From contig NZ_BHZI01000006.1 of the NCBI RefSeq assembly GCF_004305975.1, forward strand, positions 1 through 48,999: DNA of 48,999 nucleotides, written 5' to 3'. The position numbers and the translations under genes are program-made. The DNA is from Streptomyces otsuchiensis (GTDB taxonomy: Bacteria; Actinomycetota; Actinomycetes; Streptomycetales; Streptomycetaceae). How positions within the stretch are numbered: position 1 is the first letter of the stretch; the number at the start of each line of letters is the position of its first letter. Shown in pieces: positions 24,991-32,962 of the stretch. Under the pieces are notes generated by a model, which made no database searches, was not told where the DNA came from, and saw only the letters and a list, made by a program, of their open reading frames with translations.

Positions 24991-26505
24991 GTGACGTACT
25001 TCGACGCCGCCTCCTCCGCTCCCCCGCACCCGCTCGCGCGCGAGGCGTTCCTCGCCGCCTGGGAGGAGGGGTGGGCCGACCCCTCCCGGCTGCACCGCGA
25101 GGGCAGGCGGGCGCGTCTGCTGCTGGACACCGCGCGGGAGAGCGCGGCGGAACAGGTCGGCTGCCGTCCGGACGAGTTGTCCTTCACCACCTCCGGCACC
25201 CGGGCGCTGCACACCGGGATCGCCGGATCGCTGACGGCGCGTCGCCGTGCCGGGCGGCATCTGCTGGTCTCCGCGGTGGAGCACTCGGCTGTGCTGCACG
25301 CCGCGGGCGCCCATCGGGACGAGGGCGGGGCGGTGACCGAGGTCTCGCCCGACCGCGCCGGACGGGTGGACGCCGGGGAGTGGGCGGCGGCGCTGCGTCC
25401 GGACACCGCGCTGGCGGTGCTCCAGTCCGCCAACCACGAGGTGGGTACCGAACAACCGGTCGAGGAGGTGGCGGAGGGCTGCGCGGCGGCCGGGGTACCG
25501 CTCCTGGTGGACGCGGCCCAGTCCCTGCCCTGGGGCCGGGTCCCGGGCTCCTGGTCGCTGCTGGCCGCCAGCGCCCACAAGTGGGGCGGCCCGGGCGGGG
25601 TGGGGCTGCTGGCGGTGCGCAAGGGGGTCAGGTTCGCGCCGCCGGAGCCGGCCGACGAGCGGGAGTGGGGGCGTTCGCCGGGCTACCCGTCCCTGCCGGC
25701 GGTGGTGGCGGCGGCCGTCGCCCTGCGGGCGGTGCGGGCCGAGGCGGTGGCGGAGGGCGAGCGGCTGCGGGCACTGGTGGACCGGGTGCGTGAGCGGGTG
25801 GCGCGCGAGGTCCCGGACACCACGGTGGTCGGCCACCCGGCGCTACGGCTGCCGCACATCGTCACCTTCTCCTGTCTCTACGTCGACGGGGAGGCGCTGC
25901 TGCACGCGCTGGACCGCGCCGGGTTCTCGGTCTCCTCCGGTTCCTCCTGCACCTCCTCCACGCTCACCCCGAGCCATGTGCTGCGCGCCATGGGGGTGCT
26001 GTCGGAGGGGAACGTGCGGCTGTCCCTGCCCCGGGGGACGACGGAGGCGGAGGTGGAGCGGTTCCTCGACGTGCTGCCGGGAGCCGTGGCGGGAGTGCGC
26101 GACCAGCTCACGGCCCCGGCCGTCTCCGCGACGGCGAGCGCCGGTGCGGGCGAAGGCGGAGCGGGCGAGGAGGCGGCGGGCGCAGACGTGGCGGGTGACG
26201 GCTCGGCGAGTGGCGGCCACGCGGCCCCCGTTCAGCCGCGGCGCCGCGGCGCGGGCGCGGGGGCGCTGGGCGAACGGACCGTGAACGCGCTCGGACTGCG
26301 CTGCCCGATCCCGGTCATCGAACTGGCCAAGATGATGCCGCGCGTTCCGGTCGGCTCCGTCGTCCGGGTGCTGGCCGACGACACCGCCGCGCGGCTGGAC
26401 ATCCCGGCCTGGTGCGAGATGCGGGGCCAGGAGTACCTGGGCGAGGTGCCGTTGCCCGCCGAGGACGGCGCCGGCGCCGTCTACCGGGTCCGCCGCTCGG
26501 TGTGA
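24991..26505 (+). CDS. cysteine desulfurase fused to a TusA-type sulfurtransferase domain
   Basis: 504-aa two-domain protein. Residues 1 to about 370 are a class-V aminotransferase-fold PLP cysteine desulfurase: SANHEVGTEQ, the PLP Lys197 in SAHKWGGPGG, and the persulfide Cys320 in SSGSSCTSS. A Gly/Ala-rich linker (about 375-425) leads to a TusA-like domain with Cys438 in LGLRCPIPVIELAKMM (CPxP). Sulfur from cysteine can thus be passed from Cys320 to Cys438 within one chain and on to Fe-S assembly, tRNA thiolation or another acceptor. The GTG start lacks a Shine-Dalgarno sequence; TAGCCT 6 nt upstream suggests a leaderless mRNA. It faces ctaC divergently. Confidence 0.93.
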   Translation: MTYFDAASSAPPHPLAREAFLAAWEEGWADPSRLHREGRRARLLLDTARESAAEQVGCRPDELSFTTSGTRALHTGIAGSLTARRRAGRHLLVSAVEHSAVLHAAGAHRDEGGAVTEVSPDRAGRVDAGEWAAALRPDTALAVLQSANHEVGTEQPVEEVAEGCAAAGVPLLVDAAQSLPWGRVPGSWSLLAASAHKWGGPGGVGLLAVRKGVRFAPPEPADEREWGRSPGYPSLPAVVAAAVALRAVRAEAVAEGERLRALVDRVRERVAREVPDTTVVGHPALRLPHIVTFSCLYVDGEALLHALDRAGFSVSSGSSCTSSTLTPSHVLRAMGVLSEGNVRLSLPRGTTEAEVERFLDVLPGAVAGVRDQLTAPAVSATASAGAGEGGAGEEAAGADVAGDGSASGGHAAPVQPRRRGAGAGALGERTVNALGLRCPIPVIELAKMMPRVPVGSVVRVLADDTAARLDIPAWCEMRGQEYLGEVPLPAEDGAGAVYRVRRSV

Positions 26506-26536
26506 GCGCGCGGAGGCGCGCGGAGGAGGCACGGCT

Positions 26537-26572
26537 CCGCCCTCCGGCCCGGGGCTCGGGCGCGGAGGGCGG
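26537..26572. terminator. bidirectional terminator
   Basis: Perfect 10-bp arms (26537-26546, 26563-26572) with further pairing in the loop, between the convergent desulfurase and PfkB-kinase genes. Confidence 0.65.
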
Positions 26573-26627
26573 TAGGGCGGGAGGGCGGTGTGGCCCGGCG
26601 GTACGCGAGTGGTCCGTCGCGCCGGTG

Positions 26628-27605
26628 TCAGACGCCGAGGTGGCCGCGGAGCTCGTCCGCCGCCTCCGGGCCGTAGGCCTTGGTGAACCGCTCCAGGAAG
26701 GTGCCGCGCAGCAGGGTGTACTCCTGGGTGCCGACGGTCTCGATGACGAGGGTGGCCATCATGCAGCCGACCTGGGCGGCGCGCTCCAGGGAGGAACCCC
26801 AGACCAGGCCGGAGAGGAAACCGGCCCGGAAGGCGTCGCCGACGCCGGTGGGGTCGGCCTTGCGCTCCTCCTCGGGGCAGGAGACGCGGATCGGCTCCTC
26901 GCCGGCGCGCTCGATGACCGCGCCCTTGGCGCCGAGAGTGGTGACCCGGGTGCCGACGCGGCTGAGGATCTCCGCCTCGTCCCAGCCGGTCTTGGTCTCG
27001 ATCAGCGCCTTCTCGTACTCGTTGCTGAAGAGGAAGGCGGCGCCGTCGGTGAGCGCGCGGATCTCCTCGCCGCCCATCCGGGCGAGCTGCTGGGAGTAGT
27101 CGGCTGCGAACGGGATCGAGCGGGAGCGGCACTCCTCGGTGTGCCGCATCATCGCCTCGGGGTCGTCGGCTCCGATGTGGACCAGGTCCAGGCCGTCGAC
27201 GCGGTCGGCGACCGTCTTCAGCTCGATCTGCCGGGCCTCGCTCATGGCGCCGGTGTAGAAGGAGCCGATCTGGTTGTGGTCCGCGTCGGTGGTGCAGACG
27301 AAGCGGGCGGTGTGCAGGACCTCGGAGATCCGCACGGACTCCGTGTCCACGCCGTGCCGGTCCAGCCAGGCGCGGTACTCGTCGAAGTCGGCGCCGGCCG
27401 CGCCCACCAGCACCGGTGCGGCGCCGAGCTGGCCCATGCCGAAGCAGATGTTGGCGGCGACGCCGCCGCGCCGCACGTCCAGGCCGTCCACCAGGAACGA
27501 CAGCGAGACGGTGTGCAGTTGATCCCCGACGAGCTGGTCCGCGAACCGGCCCGGGAAGGTCATCAGATGGTCAGTGGCGATGGAGCCGGAAACGGCGATG
27601 CGCAC
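26628..27605 (-). CDS. PfkB-family kinase, adenosine-kinase-like
   Basis: 325-aa ribokinase-fold kinase. The N-terminus SGSIATDHLMTFPGRF, the middle GGVAANICFGMGQLG and VGAAGADFDEYR, and the C-terminal ATP/catalytic motif DPTGVGDAFRAGF (Asp as base) are diagnostic. Many stretches (GSIATDHLM, FPGRF, VSLSFLVD, GAMSEARQI, DPEAMMRHTEECR, DPTGVGDAFRAGFL) agree with what I recall of M. tuberculosis adenosine kinase Rv2202c, which lies in the same gene order, so phosphorylation of adenosine to AMP is more likely than a sugar substrate, despite the common label sugar kinase. Start is GTG at 27605. Specificity is inferred, not shown. Confidence 0.9.
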   Translation of the reverse strand: MRIAVSGSIATDHLMTFPGRFADQLVGDQLHTVSLSFLVDGLDVRRGGVAANICFGMGQLGAAPVLVGAAGADFDEYRAWLDRHGVDTESVRISEVLHTARFVCTTDADHNQIGSFYTGAMSEARQIELKTVADRVDGLDLVHIGADDPEAMMRHTEECRSRSIPFAADYSQQLARMGGEEIRALTDGAAFLFSNEYEKALIETKTGWDEAEILSRVGTRVTTLGAKGAVIERAGEEPIRVSCPEEERKADPTGVGDAFRAGFLSGLVWGSSLERAAQVGCMMATLVIETVGTQEYTLLRGTFLERFTKAYGPEAADELRGHLGV

Positions 27606-27770
27606 AGCGTGCTGCTCCTGGGTCGGGACGTGGTGCCGGGCGAGGGACGGGCCCAGGCTACCGGCAGCGGCCGAAGCGTGGGGCGACTGGAGGGAACCCG
27701 TGGCCCGCCCGGTCCGTCAGAGGGGACAGAGCGGGCCGGAAGGGCCCATCGCCACCCGAGGAGTGACGTC

Positions 27771-29531
27771 GTGACTGAACCAGAAGTCGTGACCGACGAG
27801 GAATCCGGCGCCGGGCGCCGGGGCGGGCGCCGCTGGGCAGCGGTGACCGCCATCGCCGCCTCCGTCGTCCTGCTGGCGGGCGGTGCCTACGGCGTGAGCC
27901 TGGTGACCGGCGGCGCGGAGGCCCCGGAGCAGCTGGCGATCGACGGCGGAGCGGCGGGAGCCGGCGAGGCCGCGTCCGAGGAGCTGGGCCCGGTCTTCTA
28001 CCGCGCCGGCGACGCACTGCCGGGGACCCCGGAGGACGCTCCGGTCTTCCGCTTCGACGGAACGGTGGACGCCGCCACGGTGGCGGAGCTGGCCGAGGTC
28101 CTGGGAGTGGCGGGCGAGCCCGAACTCGCCGACGGCTACTGGCAGGTGGGCGCCGCTCTGCCCGACGGCGAGCTGCGGCTGCTGGTCGAGGAGAGCGGTG
28201 GCGGCCAGTGGTCGCTGTCGCCCTACGCCGCCCCGGACCTGCTCCCGGCCGACACGGACCCGGCTGCCTCGGTGGAGCCCACCGTCGAGCCGGTGGAGAC
28301 CGTCGAGCCCGCCCGGCCCGTCGGCGGCCTGCCCGGGATGCCCCCGGTGGACCTGCCGGTGGAACCCGGCCCGGAGCCCGGTCTGACCGACAAGGCACCC
28401 CGGGAGCCCGGGCCACACGACGGGGAGCGCGGTCTGGAGGACGCGCCGGTCCCGCAGGATCTGGAGCGCACGACCCCCGGGGCGGCCCCGACCGAGGAGC
28501 CCTCCGAACCGGCTTCGCCCGACGACGGTGTCTCCTCCGACCACGACGGCGGCCGCGGTGTCGACGACGCTCCCACCACCCCGGCCGAACCGGTCACCGA
28601 GAAGGAGGCGCTCGCATCCGTCGCGCCGCTGCTGACGGAGCTGGACCTTCCGGCGGAGCGCGCCGACGCCTCCCAGGTCGACGGCGACCAGCGGGTGGTC
28701 GCGGTGGACCCGGCCGTGGACGGCTACGCCACCTACGGCTGGAGCACCCGGCTCGCGGTCGGCCCGGACGGCCGGATCGTCAACGGCTTCGGGAGTCTGC
28801 TCACCCCGGTCGCGGACGACAGCTATCCGCTGATCGGCGCGGAGGAGGCGCTGGCGCAGCTGAACGGAGGCGCGGCCGAGCCCTCGGACGGCGCCCGCGT
28901 CGTCGAGGTGACCGGCGCCGAGCTGGGCCTCGGGTACGAGTCCTCGGACGGCGAGCCGGTCCTGGCACCGACCTGGCTGTTCAGCGTCGACGACGAGGAC
29001 ACGTTCGTCACCGACCCGTCCTGGTACCGGGTCAGCCACCTCGCCGTCGAGCCGGCCCTGGTGACGGGAGTGGCCGGCTCCTGGCCGGGCGGGGGTGCGG
29101 ACATCGGCGCCGGCGAGCCGGGGTCCGGGCCGGCCGAGCCGTCCGAGCCCGGCACTGGCGGTGACACACCCGCCCACCAGGGCGGCGCACCGGACGCCCC
29201 CGGTGACGCCATGGCTCCGCCCCCCGGCCCGCTGACCGGCCTGGAGCCCTACGGAGACGGGGCCACCGAGCTGACGTACTGGAACTGGACCGGGGTGTGC
29301 GGCGACTACACCGCCGTGGCCCGGGAGACCGAGGACACGGTGACCGTCGAGCTGCTGCACGAGAGCGACGGCAACGACGTGTGCGTGCTGATGGCGGTGT
29401 CCAAGCCCTTCACGGTGACGCTGGAGGCGCCGATCGGGGACCGGACCGTGCTGGACGAGCACGGCGAGGAACTGGAGCAGCTGAGCGACCTCAGCCGGCA
29501 GTACCTGGAGGACAACCGCGATCACTCCTGA
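27771..29531 (+). CDS. large single-pass membrane-anchored protein of unknown function
   Basis: 586-aa protein. A cytoplasmic N-terminus (about 22 residues, GRRGGRRW) precedes one helix (about 24-46), giving an outside C-terminal part: a folded segment at about 60-150, a Pro/Glu-rich disordered stretch (about 155-275), a second folded segment (about 275-430) with repeated Tyr/Trp-Gly patterns (YATYGWSTRLAVGPDGR), a Gly/Pro linker, and a C-terminal domain (about 495-580) with two Cys (TGVCGDY, NDVCVLM) that could form a disulfide. No catalytic motif recognised. GTG at 27771 has GAGGAG upstream. M. tuberculosis Rv2203, a membrane protein at the same place, may be the counterpart. Confidence 0.85.
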   Translation: MTEPEVVTDEESGAGRRGGRRWAAVTAIAASVVLLAGGAYGVSLVTGGAEAPEQLAIDGGAAGAGEAASEELGPVFYRAGDALPGTPEDAPVFRFDGTVDAATVAELAEVLGVAGEPELADGYWQVGAALPDGELRLLVEESGGGQWSLSPYAAPDLLPADTDPAASVEPTVEPVETVEPARPVGGLPGMPPVDLPVEPGPEPGLTDKAPREPGPHDGERGLEDAPVPQDLERTTPGAAPTEEPSEPASPDDGVSSDHDGGRGVDDAPTTPAEPVTEKEALASVAPLLTELDLPAERADASQVDGDQRVVAVDPAVDGYATYGWSTRLAVGPDGRIVNGFGSLLTPVADDSYPLIGAEEALAQLNGGAAEPSDGARVVEVTGAELGLGYESSDGEPVLAPTWLFSVDDEDTFVTDPSWYRVSHLAVEPALVTGVAGSWPGGGADIGAGEPGSGPAEPSEPGTGGDTPAHQGGAPDAPGDAMAPPPGPLTGLEPYGDGATELTYWNWTGVCGDYTAVARETEDTVTVELLHESDGNDVCVLMAVSKPFTVTLEAPIGDRTVLDEHGEELEQLSDLSRQYLEDNRDHS

Positions 29532-29533
29532 AC

Positions 29534-29568
29534 GCCCGCCCCGCCCGGTGCAGCCGGGTGGGGCGGAC
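29534..29568 (+). terminator. terminator of the membrane-anchored protein gene
   Basis: Arms of about 13-15 nt (29534-29548 and 29554-29568, G-T pairs tolerated) start 3 nt past the stop. Confidence 0.6.
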
Positions 29569-29611
29569 GGCCGGTCGGCCCGGCGTTGTGAGGGTCCGGG
29601 CGGACACGGCT

Positions 29612-29658
29612 GAGGCCGGGAGAGTCCCCGCTACGGCAGGCGGGGGCCTCCCGGCCTC
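29612..29658. repeat. long cruciform-type inverted repeat
   Basis: Outer arms 29612-29622 and 29648-29658 are perfect 11-mers, and an inner CCCCGC/GCGGGG pair gives a two-storey stem. It lies in a 350-bp gene-free region (29532-29881) that also holds two terminators and two tandem 11-bp GGACCGGCCCT copies (29740-29761). I see no gene there. Confidence 0.5.
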
Positions 29659-29787
29659 TCGCGTTCCCCGGCCCCGGACGGACGCGCCCGTGGCGGGCCC
29701 GGGCCCCGGCCGCCTGATCGGGGGTCCGGACCGCGGCCCGGACCGGCCCTGGACCGGCCCTGGACCGGGGTCCGGAGCCGGGCACGA

Positions 29788-29821
29788 CGAAGCCGCCACG
29801 GCGTGGACCGTGACGGCTTCG
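29788..29821 (-). terminator. terminator of erpA-type gene
   Basis: Arms of 14 nt (29788-29801, 29808-29821) with one mismatch, 61 bp past the stop at 29882. Confidence 0.6.
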
Positions 29822-29881
29822 GGTGCGGCCGTGCCGCGAGCGAGCCGGGCGCCACCGCTCGGGGCGGCGGCACCGCGCGGC

Positions 29882-30235
29882 TCAGCTGAAGGAGTCGCCG
29901 CAGGCGCAGGAGCCGGTGGCGTTCGGGTTGTCGATGGTGAAGCCCTGCTTCTCGATGGTGTCGACGAAGTCGATGGAGGCACCGCCCAGGTAGGGGGCGC
30001 TCATCCGGTCGGTGACGACCTTGACACCGTCGAAGTCCTTCACCACGTCGCCGTCGAGCGAGCGCTCGTCGAAGAAGAGCTGGTAGCGCAGGCCGGAGCA
30101 GCCGCCCGGCTGCACCGCGACCCGCAGCGAGAGGTCCTCGCGGCCCTCCTGCTCCAGCAGGTTCTTCACCTTCGAGGCGGCGGCGTCGGACAGGATGATG
30201 CCGTCGCTCACAGCGGTCTTGTCCTCAACGGACAT
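29882..30235 (-). CDS. erpA: iron-sulfur cluster insertion protein, HesB/IscA/ErpA type
   Basis: 117-aa A-type carrier that binds and delivers Fe-S clusters to apo-proteins. The three family cysteines are present: Cys46 in VQPGGCSGLRYQ and Cys110/Cys112 in the C-terminal GSCACGDSFS. The body is the usual beta fold, including DGVKVVTDRMSAPYL and GASIDFVD. Start is the ATG at 30235; the longer frame to 30403 is rejected because the extension is Arg/Pro-rich and unlike the family. It is divergent from nadA, whose product needs a [4Fe-4S] cluster. ErpA versus another A-type name is a choice of nomenclature. Confidence 0.93.
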   Translation of the reverse strand: MSVEDKTAVSDGIILSDAAASKVKNLLEQEGREDLSLRVAVQPGGCSGLRYQLFFDERSLDGDVVKDFDGVKVVTDRMSAPYLGGASIDFVDTIEKQGFTIDNPNATGSCACGDSFS

Positions 30236-30548
30236 CTGCTCTCTCCCGGGTAGTACGGACTGCTCTGCCGGCTGGTCAAACAACCGGAGTCCCGGATTCA
30301 TTTCCGGTGGCCTCGTGCGTCTGTCACCCATCGTCCCACACCGGCGCGGGGACGCCGAGGGCGTCGCGGGACCCGGTGGACGGTGCGGCGCCGTCCGCGT
30401 CATGCGTCACATTGACACGATCGCCGTCGTCAAGGCGACGAGAAGTCGCTATCATAGATAACGTCAATCCGACGAGAAGTGCTGCGGAGAGCAGCCGGAG
30501 CCGCGCCGGCGCGTCACCCCGAAGCGCGCGGCAAGAGAGGTGTGCGCC
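30236..30548. promoter_or_regulatory. divergent nadA/erpA control region
   Basis: 313 bp without a gene. A/T-rich core at 30445-30470. Plus strand: TATCAT (30450-30455) with TCGTCA 17 bp upstream (30427-30432), a 4/6 match to TTGACA, gives a nadA promoter. The minus strand reads TATGAT over the same bases (30451-30456). GACGAGAAGT occurs twice as a direct repeat (30437-30446, 30471-30480), flanking the core, and TTGAC/GTCAA pairs lie at 30412-30416 and 30429-30433. Confidence 0.45.
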
Positions 30549-31727
30549 GTGACCACCGCCCATCCCCTGGACGTCCAGCCGACGCCGCTCGCCCTGCTGC
30601 TCCTCGGCCGCGAGGCGGACCCGGCCAGCGAGCGGGGCGTGGACTGCCCCGGGGACCTCCCCTCCCCCTCGGACCCGACGCTGGTGGCCCGCGCCCGCGC
30701 CGCGAAGGAGGCCCTGGGCGACCGGGTGTTCGTGCTCGGCCACCACTACCAGCGCGACGAGGTCATCGAGTTCGCCGACGTCACCGGTGACTCCTTCAAG
30801 CTCGCCCGCGACGCGGCCGCCCGCCCGGAGGCCGAGTACATCGTCTTCTGCGGCGTGCACTTCATGGCCGAGTCGGCCGACATCCTCACCGGCGACGACC
30901 AGCAGGTCGTGCTGCCGGACCTCGCGGCGGGCTGCTCCATGGCCGACATGGCCACCGCCGAGCAGGTCGCCGAGTGCTGGGACGTGCTCACCGACGCCGG
31001 CGTCGCCGGAACCACCGTGCCCGTCTCCTACATGAACTCCTCCGCCGACATCAAGGCGTTCACCGGCCGGCACGGCGGCACCATCTGCACCTCCTCCAAC
31101 GCGCGGCGCGCCCTGGACTGGGCGTTCGAGCAGGGCGAGAAGGTGCTGTTCCTGCCCGACCAGCACCTCGGGCGCAACACCGCCGTCCGCGACATGGGCA
31201 TGTCGCTGGAGGACTGCGTCGTCTACAACCCGCACAAGCCCGGCGGCGGCCTCACCACGCAGCAGCTGCGCGACGCCAGGATGATCCTGTGGCGCGGCCA
31301 CTGCTCGGTGCACGGCCGCTTCTCGCTGGAGTCGGTCGAGGACGTGCGGCAGCGCATCCCCGGCGTGAACGTGCTGGTCCACCCGGAGTGCCGCCACGAG
31401 GTGGTCTCGGCCGCCGACTACGTGGGGTCGACCGAGTACATCATCAAGACGCTGGAGGCGGCGCCCGCCGGTTCCAAGTGGGCGATCGGCACCGAACTCA
31501 ACCTGGTACGGCGTCTGGCCAACCGGTTCGCGCCGGAGGGCAAGGAGGTCGTCTTCCTCGACCGCGCCGTCTGCTTCTGCTCCACCATGAACCGGATAGA
31601 CCTGCCGCACCTGGTCTGGGCGCTGGAGTCGCTCGCGGAGGGCCGGACGGTCAACCGCATCCAGGTGGACCCGGAGACCGAGAAGTACGCCCGCGCGGCG
31701 CTGGAGCGGATGCTCGCCCTGCCCTGA
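30549..31727 (+). CDS. nadA: quinolinate synthase A
   Basis: 392-aa enzyme condensing iminoaspartate with dihydroxyacetone phosphate to quinolinate in de novo NAD synthesis. Substrate-binding LGHHYQRDEVIEFAD lies near residues 63-77. The [4Fe-4S] ligand candidates are Cys101 (FCGVHFMAE), Cys252 (GHCSVHGRF) and Cys342 or Cys344 (AVCFCSTM), the three regions known in NadA structures; HPECRHE (Cys281) is also conserved. Start: GTG at 30549, which lies 8 nt after GAGAGG, is preferred to the GTG at 30540. Partner nadB/nadC genes are not in the window. The divergent ErpA-type carrier may supply its cluster. Confidence 0.95.
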   Translation: MTTAHPLDVQPTPLALLLLGREADPASERGVDCPGDLPSPSDPTLVARARAAKEALGDRVFVLGHHYQRDEVIEFADVTGDSFKLARDAAARPEAEYIVFCGVHFMAESADILTGDDQQVVLPDLAAGCSMADMATAEQVAECWDVLTDAGVAGTTVPVSYMNSSADIKAFTGRHGGTICTSSNARRALDWAFEQGEKVLFLPDQHLGRNTAVRDMGMSLEDCVVYNPHKPGGGLTTQQLRDARMILWRGHCSVHGRFSLESVEDVRQRIPGVNVLVHPECRHEVVSAADYVGSTEYIIKTLEAAPAGSKWAIGTELNLVRRLANRFAPEGKEVVFLDRAVCFCSTMNRIDLPHLVWALESLAEGRTVNRIQVDPETEKYARAALERMLALP

Positions 31728-31767
31728 GCGCGGGCACCCGCCGGCGGCGGGCGGTGAGCCGCACCGG

Positions 31768-31929
31768 TCAGCGCGGCGAGCCGCCCGGCGCCCCCGGTGC
31801 GGGGCCCGCGTCGAAGTACTGCCCGCCGCCCCCGCCGCCGTGCCGCCCCTCGCACCGGTCGGCCAGGAGCAGCAGCGCCAGCAGCGAACCGACGACGGCC
31901 ACCACCAGTCCCCACGATCGCCCGCTCAT
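31768..31929 (-). CDS. small single-pass membrane protein
   Basis: 53-aa ORF. One hydrophobic segment (about residues 6-23, LVVAVVGSLLALLLLA) follows a short polar start, then ADRCEGRH and a Gly-rich tail with QYFDAG. Third codon positions are G or C in nearly all codons, as in neighbouring genes, which supports coding. There is no strong Shine-Dalgarno sequence (GAG about 13 nt upstream). It fills an otherwise empty gap between nadA and the GNAT gene. Function unknown; it could be a spurious frame. Confidence 0.4.
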   Translation of the reverse strand: MSGRSWGLVVAVVGSLLALLLLADRCEGRHGGGGGGQYFDAGPAPGAPGGSPR

Positions 31930-32014
31930 CCGGTGATCATCTCAAGCGGCCCGCCCGGCCGGAAGAGCCCGCCGGCCGTGGACCGGGCGGGGGCCGCGTG
32001 GCGAGAATGGCGGG

Positions 32015-32887
32015 ATGCTGCTGCGCCGGATCCAGGACAGCCGACGGGACACCGAGACCGTCCGGGAGCTGACCGCCGCCTCCTCCCGGGAGAACGGGGC
32101 CCGCGACGCGGGCACCACCGCGGGCCCGGTGGCGGCGGTCCGGCAGCGCCGGGCCACCGAGCACCTGGTCCGCAGCGATCCCGGCGGCTGCTGGCTGGCC
32201 GAGGACCTCACCGGACGCCCGCTGGGCGCGGTGCACGCGTCACTGCGCGAGGGCACCTGGGCGCTGCCGCTGCTCGTCGTCCACCCGCGGGCACGCGGCG
32301 GCGGGGTGGGCGGCGCGCTGCTGGCCCGGGCGCTGGAGTACGGGCGCGGCACCCTGCGCGGGATGACCGGCTGCTGCGCGGACCCGGTCGCCGCCCGGCT
32401 GGTACGCCACGCGGGGTTCGACCTGCACCCGACGCTGCGGCTCTCCGGCGCCCTGGACCACGCCCGGCTGCCGGTGCCCGACGGCCCGGCGATCGAGGGC
32501 GGCGCCGCCCAGCGCGATCTGATGGACTCGGTGGACCGCGCGGTGCGCGGTGGCGCGCACGGCCCCGACCACGCCGAACTGCTGCTGCACCACCGGGTGG
32601 TGGTCGCCGACGACCTGGCCGGCAGCGGCTACGCCTACGTCTGTGACGAGGGCCGGATCGAGCTGCTGGCCGCGACCTCCCGGCGCATCGCCGCCCGGCT
32701 GCTGGCCGCCGCGCTGCTGAGCCTGCCGTCGGGATCGCCGGTGACCCTCGCGCGGCTGACGGCCGACCAGCAGTGGGCGGTGGACGTGGGGCTGGCCGCC
32801 GGGCTGAACGTCACCGGCTCGGGCGTGCTCGGCCTGCGCGGCATGCGTCCGCCCGCGCCGTACATCCCCTCGGCCGCCTTCCTGTAG
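32015..32887 (+). CDS. GNAT-family N-acetyltransferase
   Basis: 290-aa protein with an N-terminal GNAT fold: the acetyl-CoA loop reads VHPRARGGGVGGALLARAL (R-x-x-G-x-G/A type) near residues 90-107, followed by MTGCCADPVAARLVRHAGF, the typical motif-B helix. The second half (about 160-290) has no clear motif and may be a second, degenerate GNAT-like domain (IELLAATSRRIAARLLAAAL). Substrate unknown. No Shine-Dalgarno sequence; GAGAAT ends 6 nt before the ATG, so a leaderless mRNA is possible. Confidence 0.83.
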   Translation: MLLRRIQDSRRDTETVRELTAASSRENGARDAGTTAGPVAAVRQRRATEHLVRSDPGGCWLAEDLTGRPLGAVHASLREGTWALPLLVVHPRARGGGVGGALLARALEYGRGTLRGMTGCCADPVAARLVRHAGFDLHPTLRLSGALDHARLPVPDGPAIEGGAAQRDLMDSVDRAVRGGAHGPDHAELLLHHRVVVADDLAGSGYAYVCDEGRIELLAATSRRIAARLLAAALLSLPSGSPVTLARLTADQQWAVDVGLAAGLNVTGSGVLGLRGMRPPAPYIPSAAFL

Positions 32888-32962
32888 CGGCCCCTGCCGC
32901 GCCCGCCCCTCCCGCGACGGCGCCGCACGCACCGCACGCACCGCAGCCGTGACGCACGCGCC

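Noticed and set aside
26412-27770. N-terminal extension of the 586-aa membrane-protein frame (1039 codons in all)
   Set aside because: Runs antisense through the PfkB kinase gene; the GTG at 27771 with GAGGAG and an immediate membrane helix is far more convincing.
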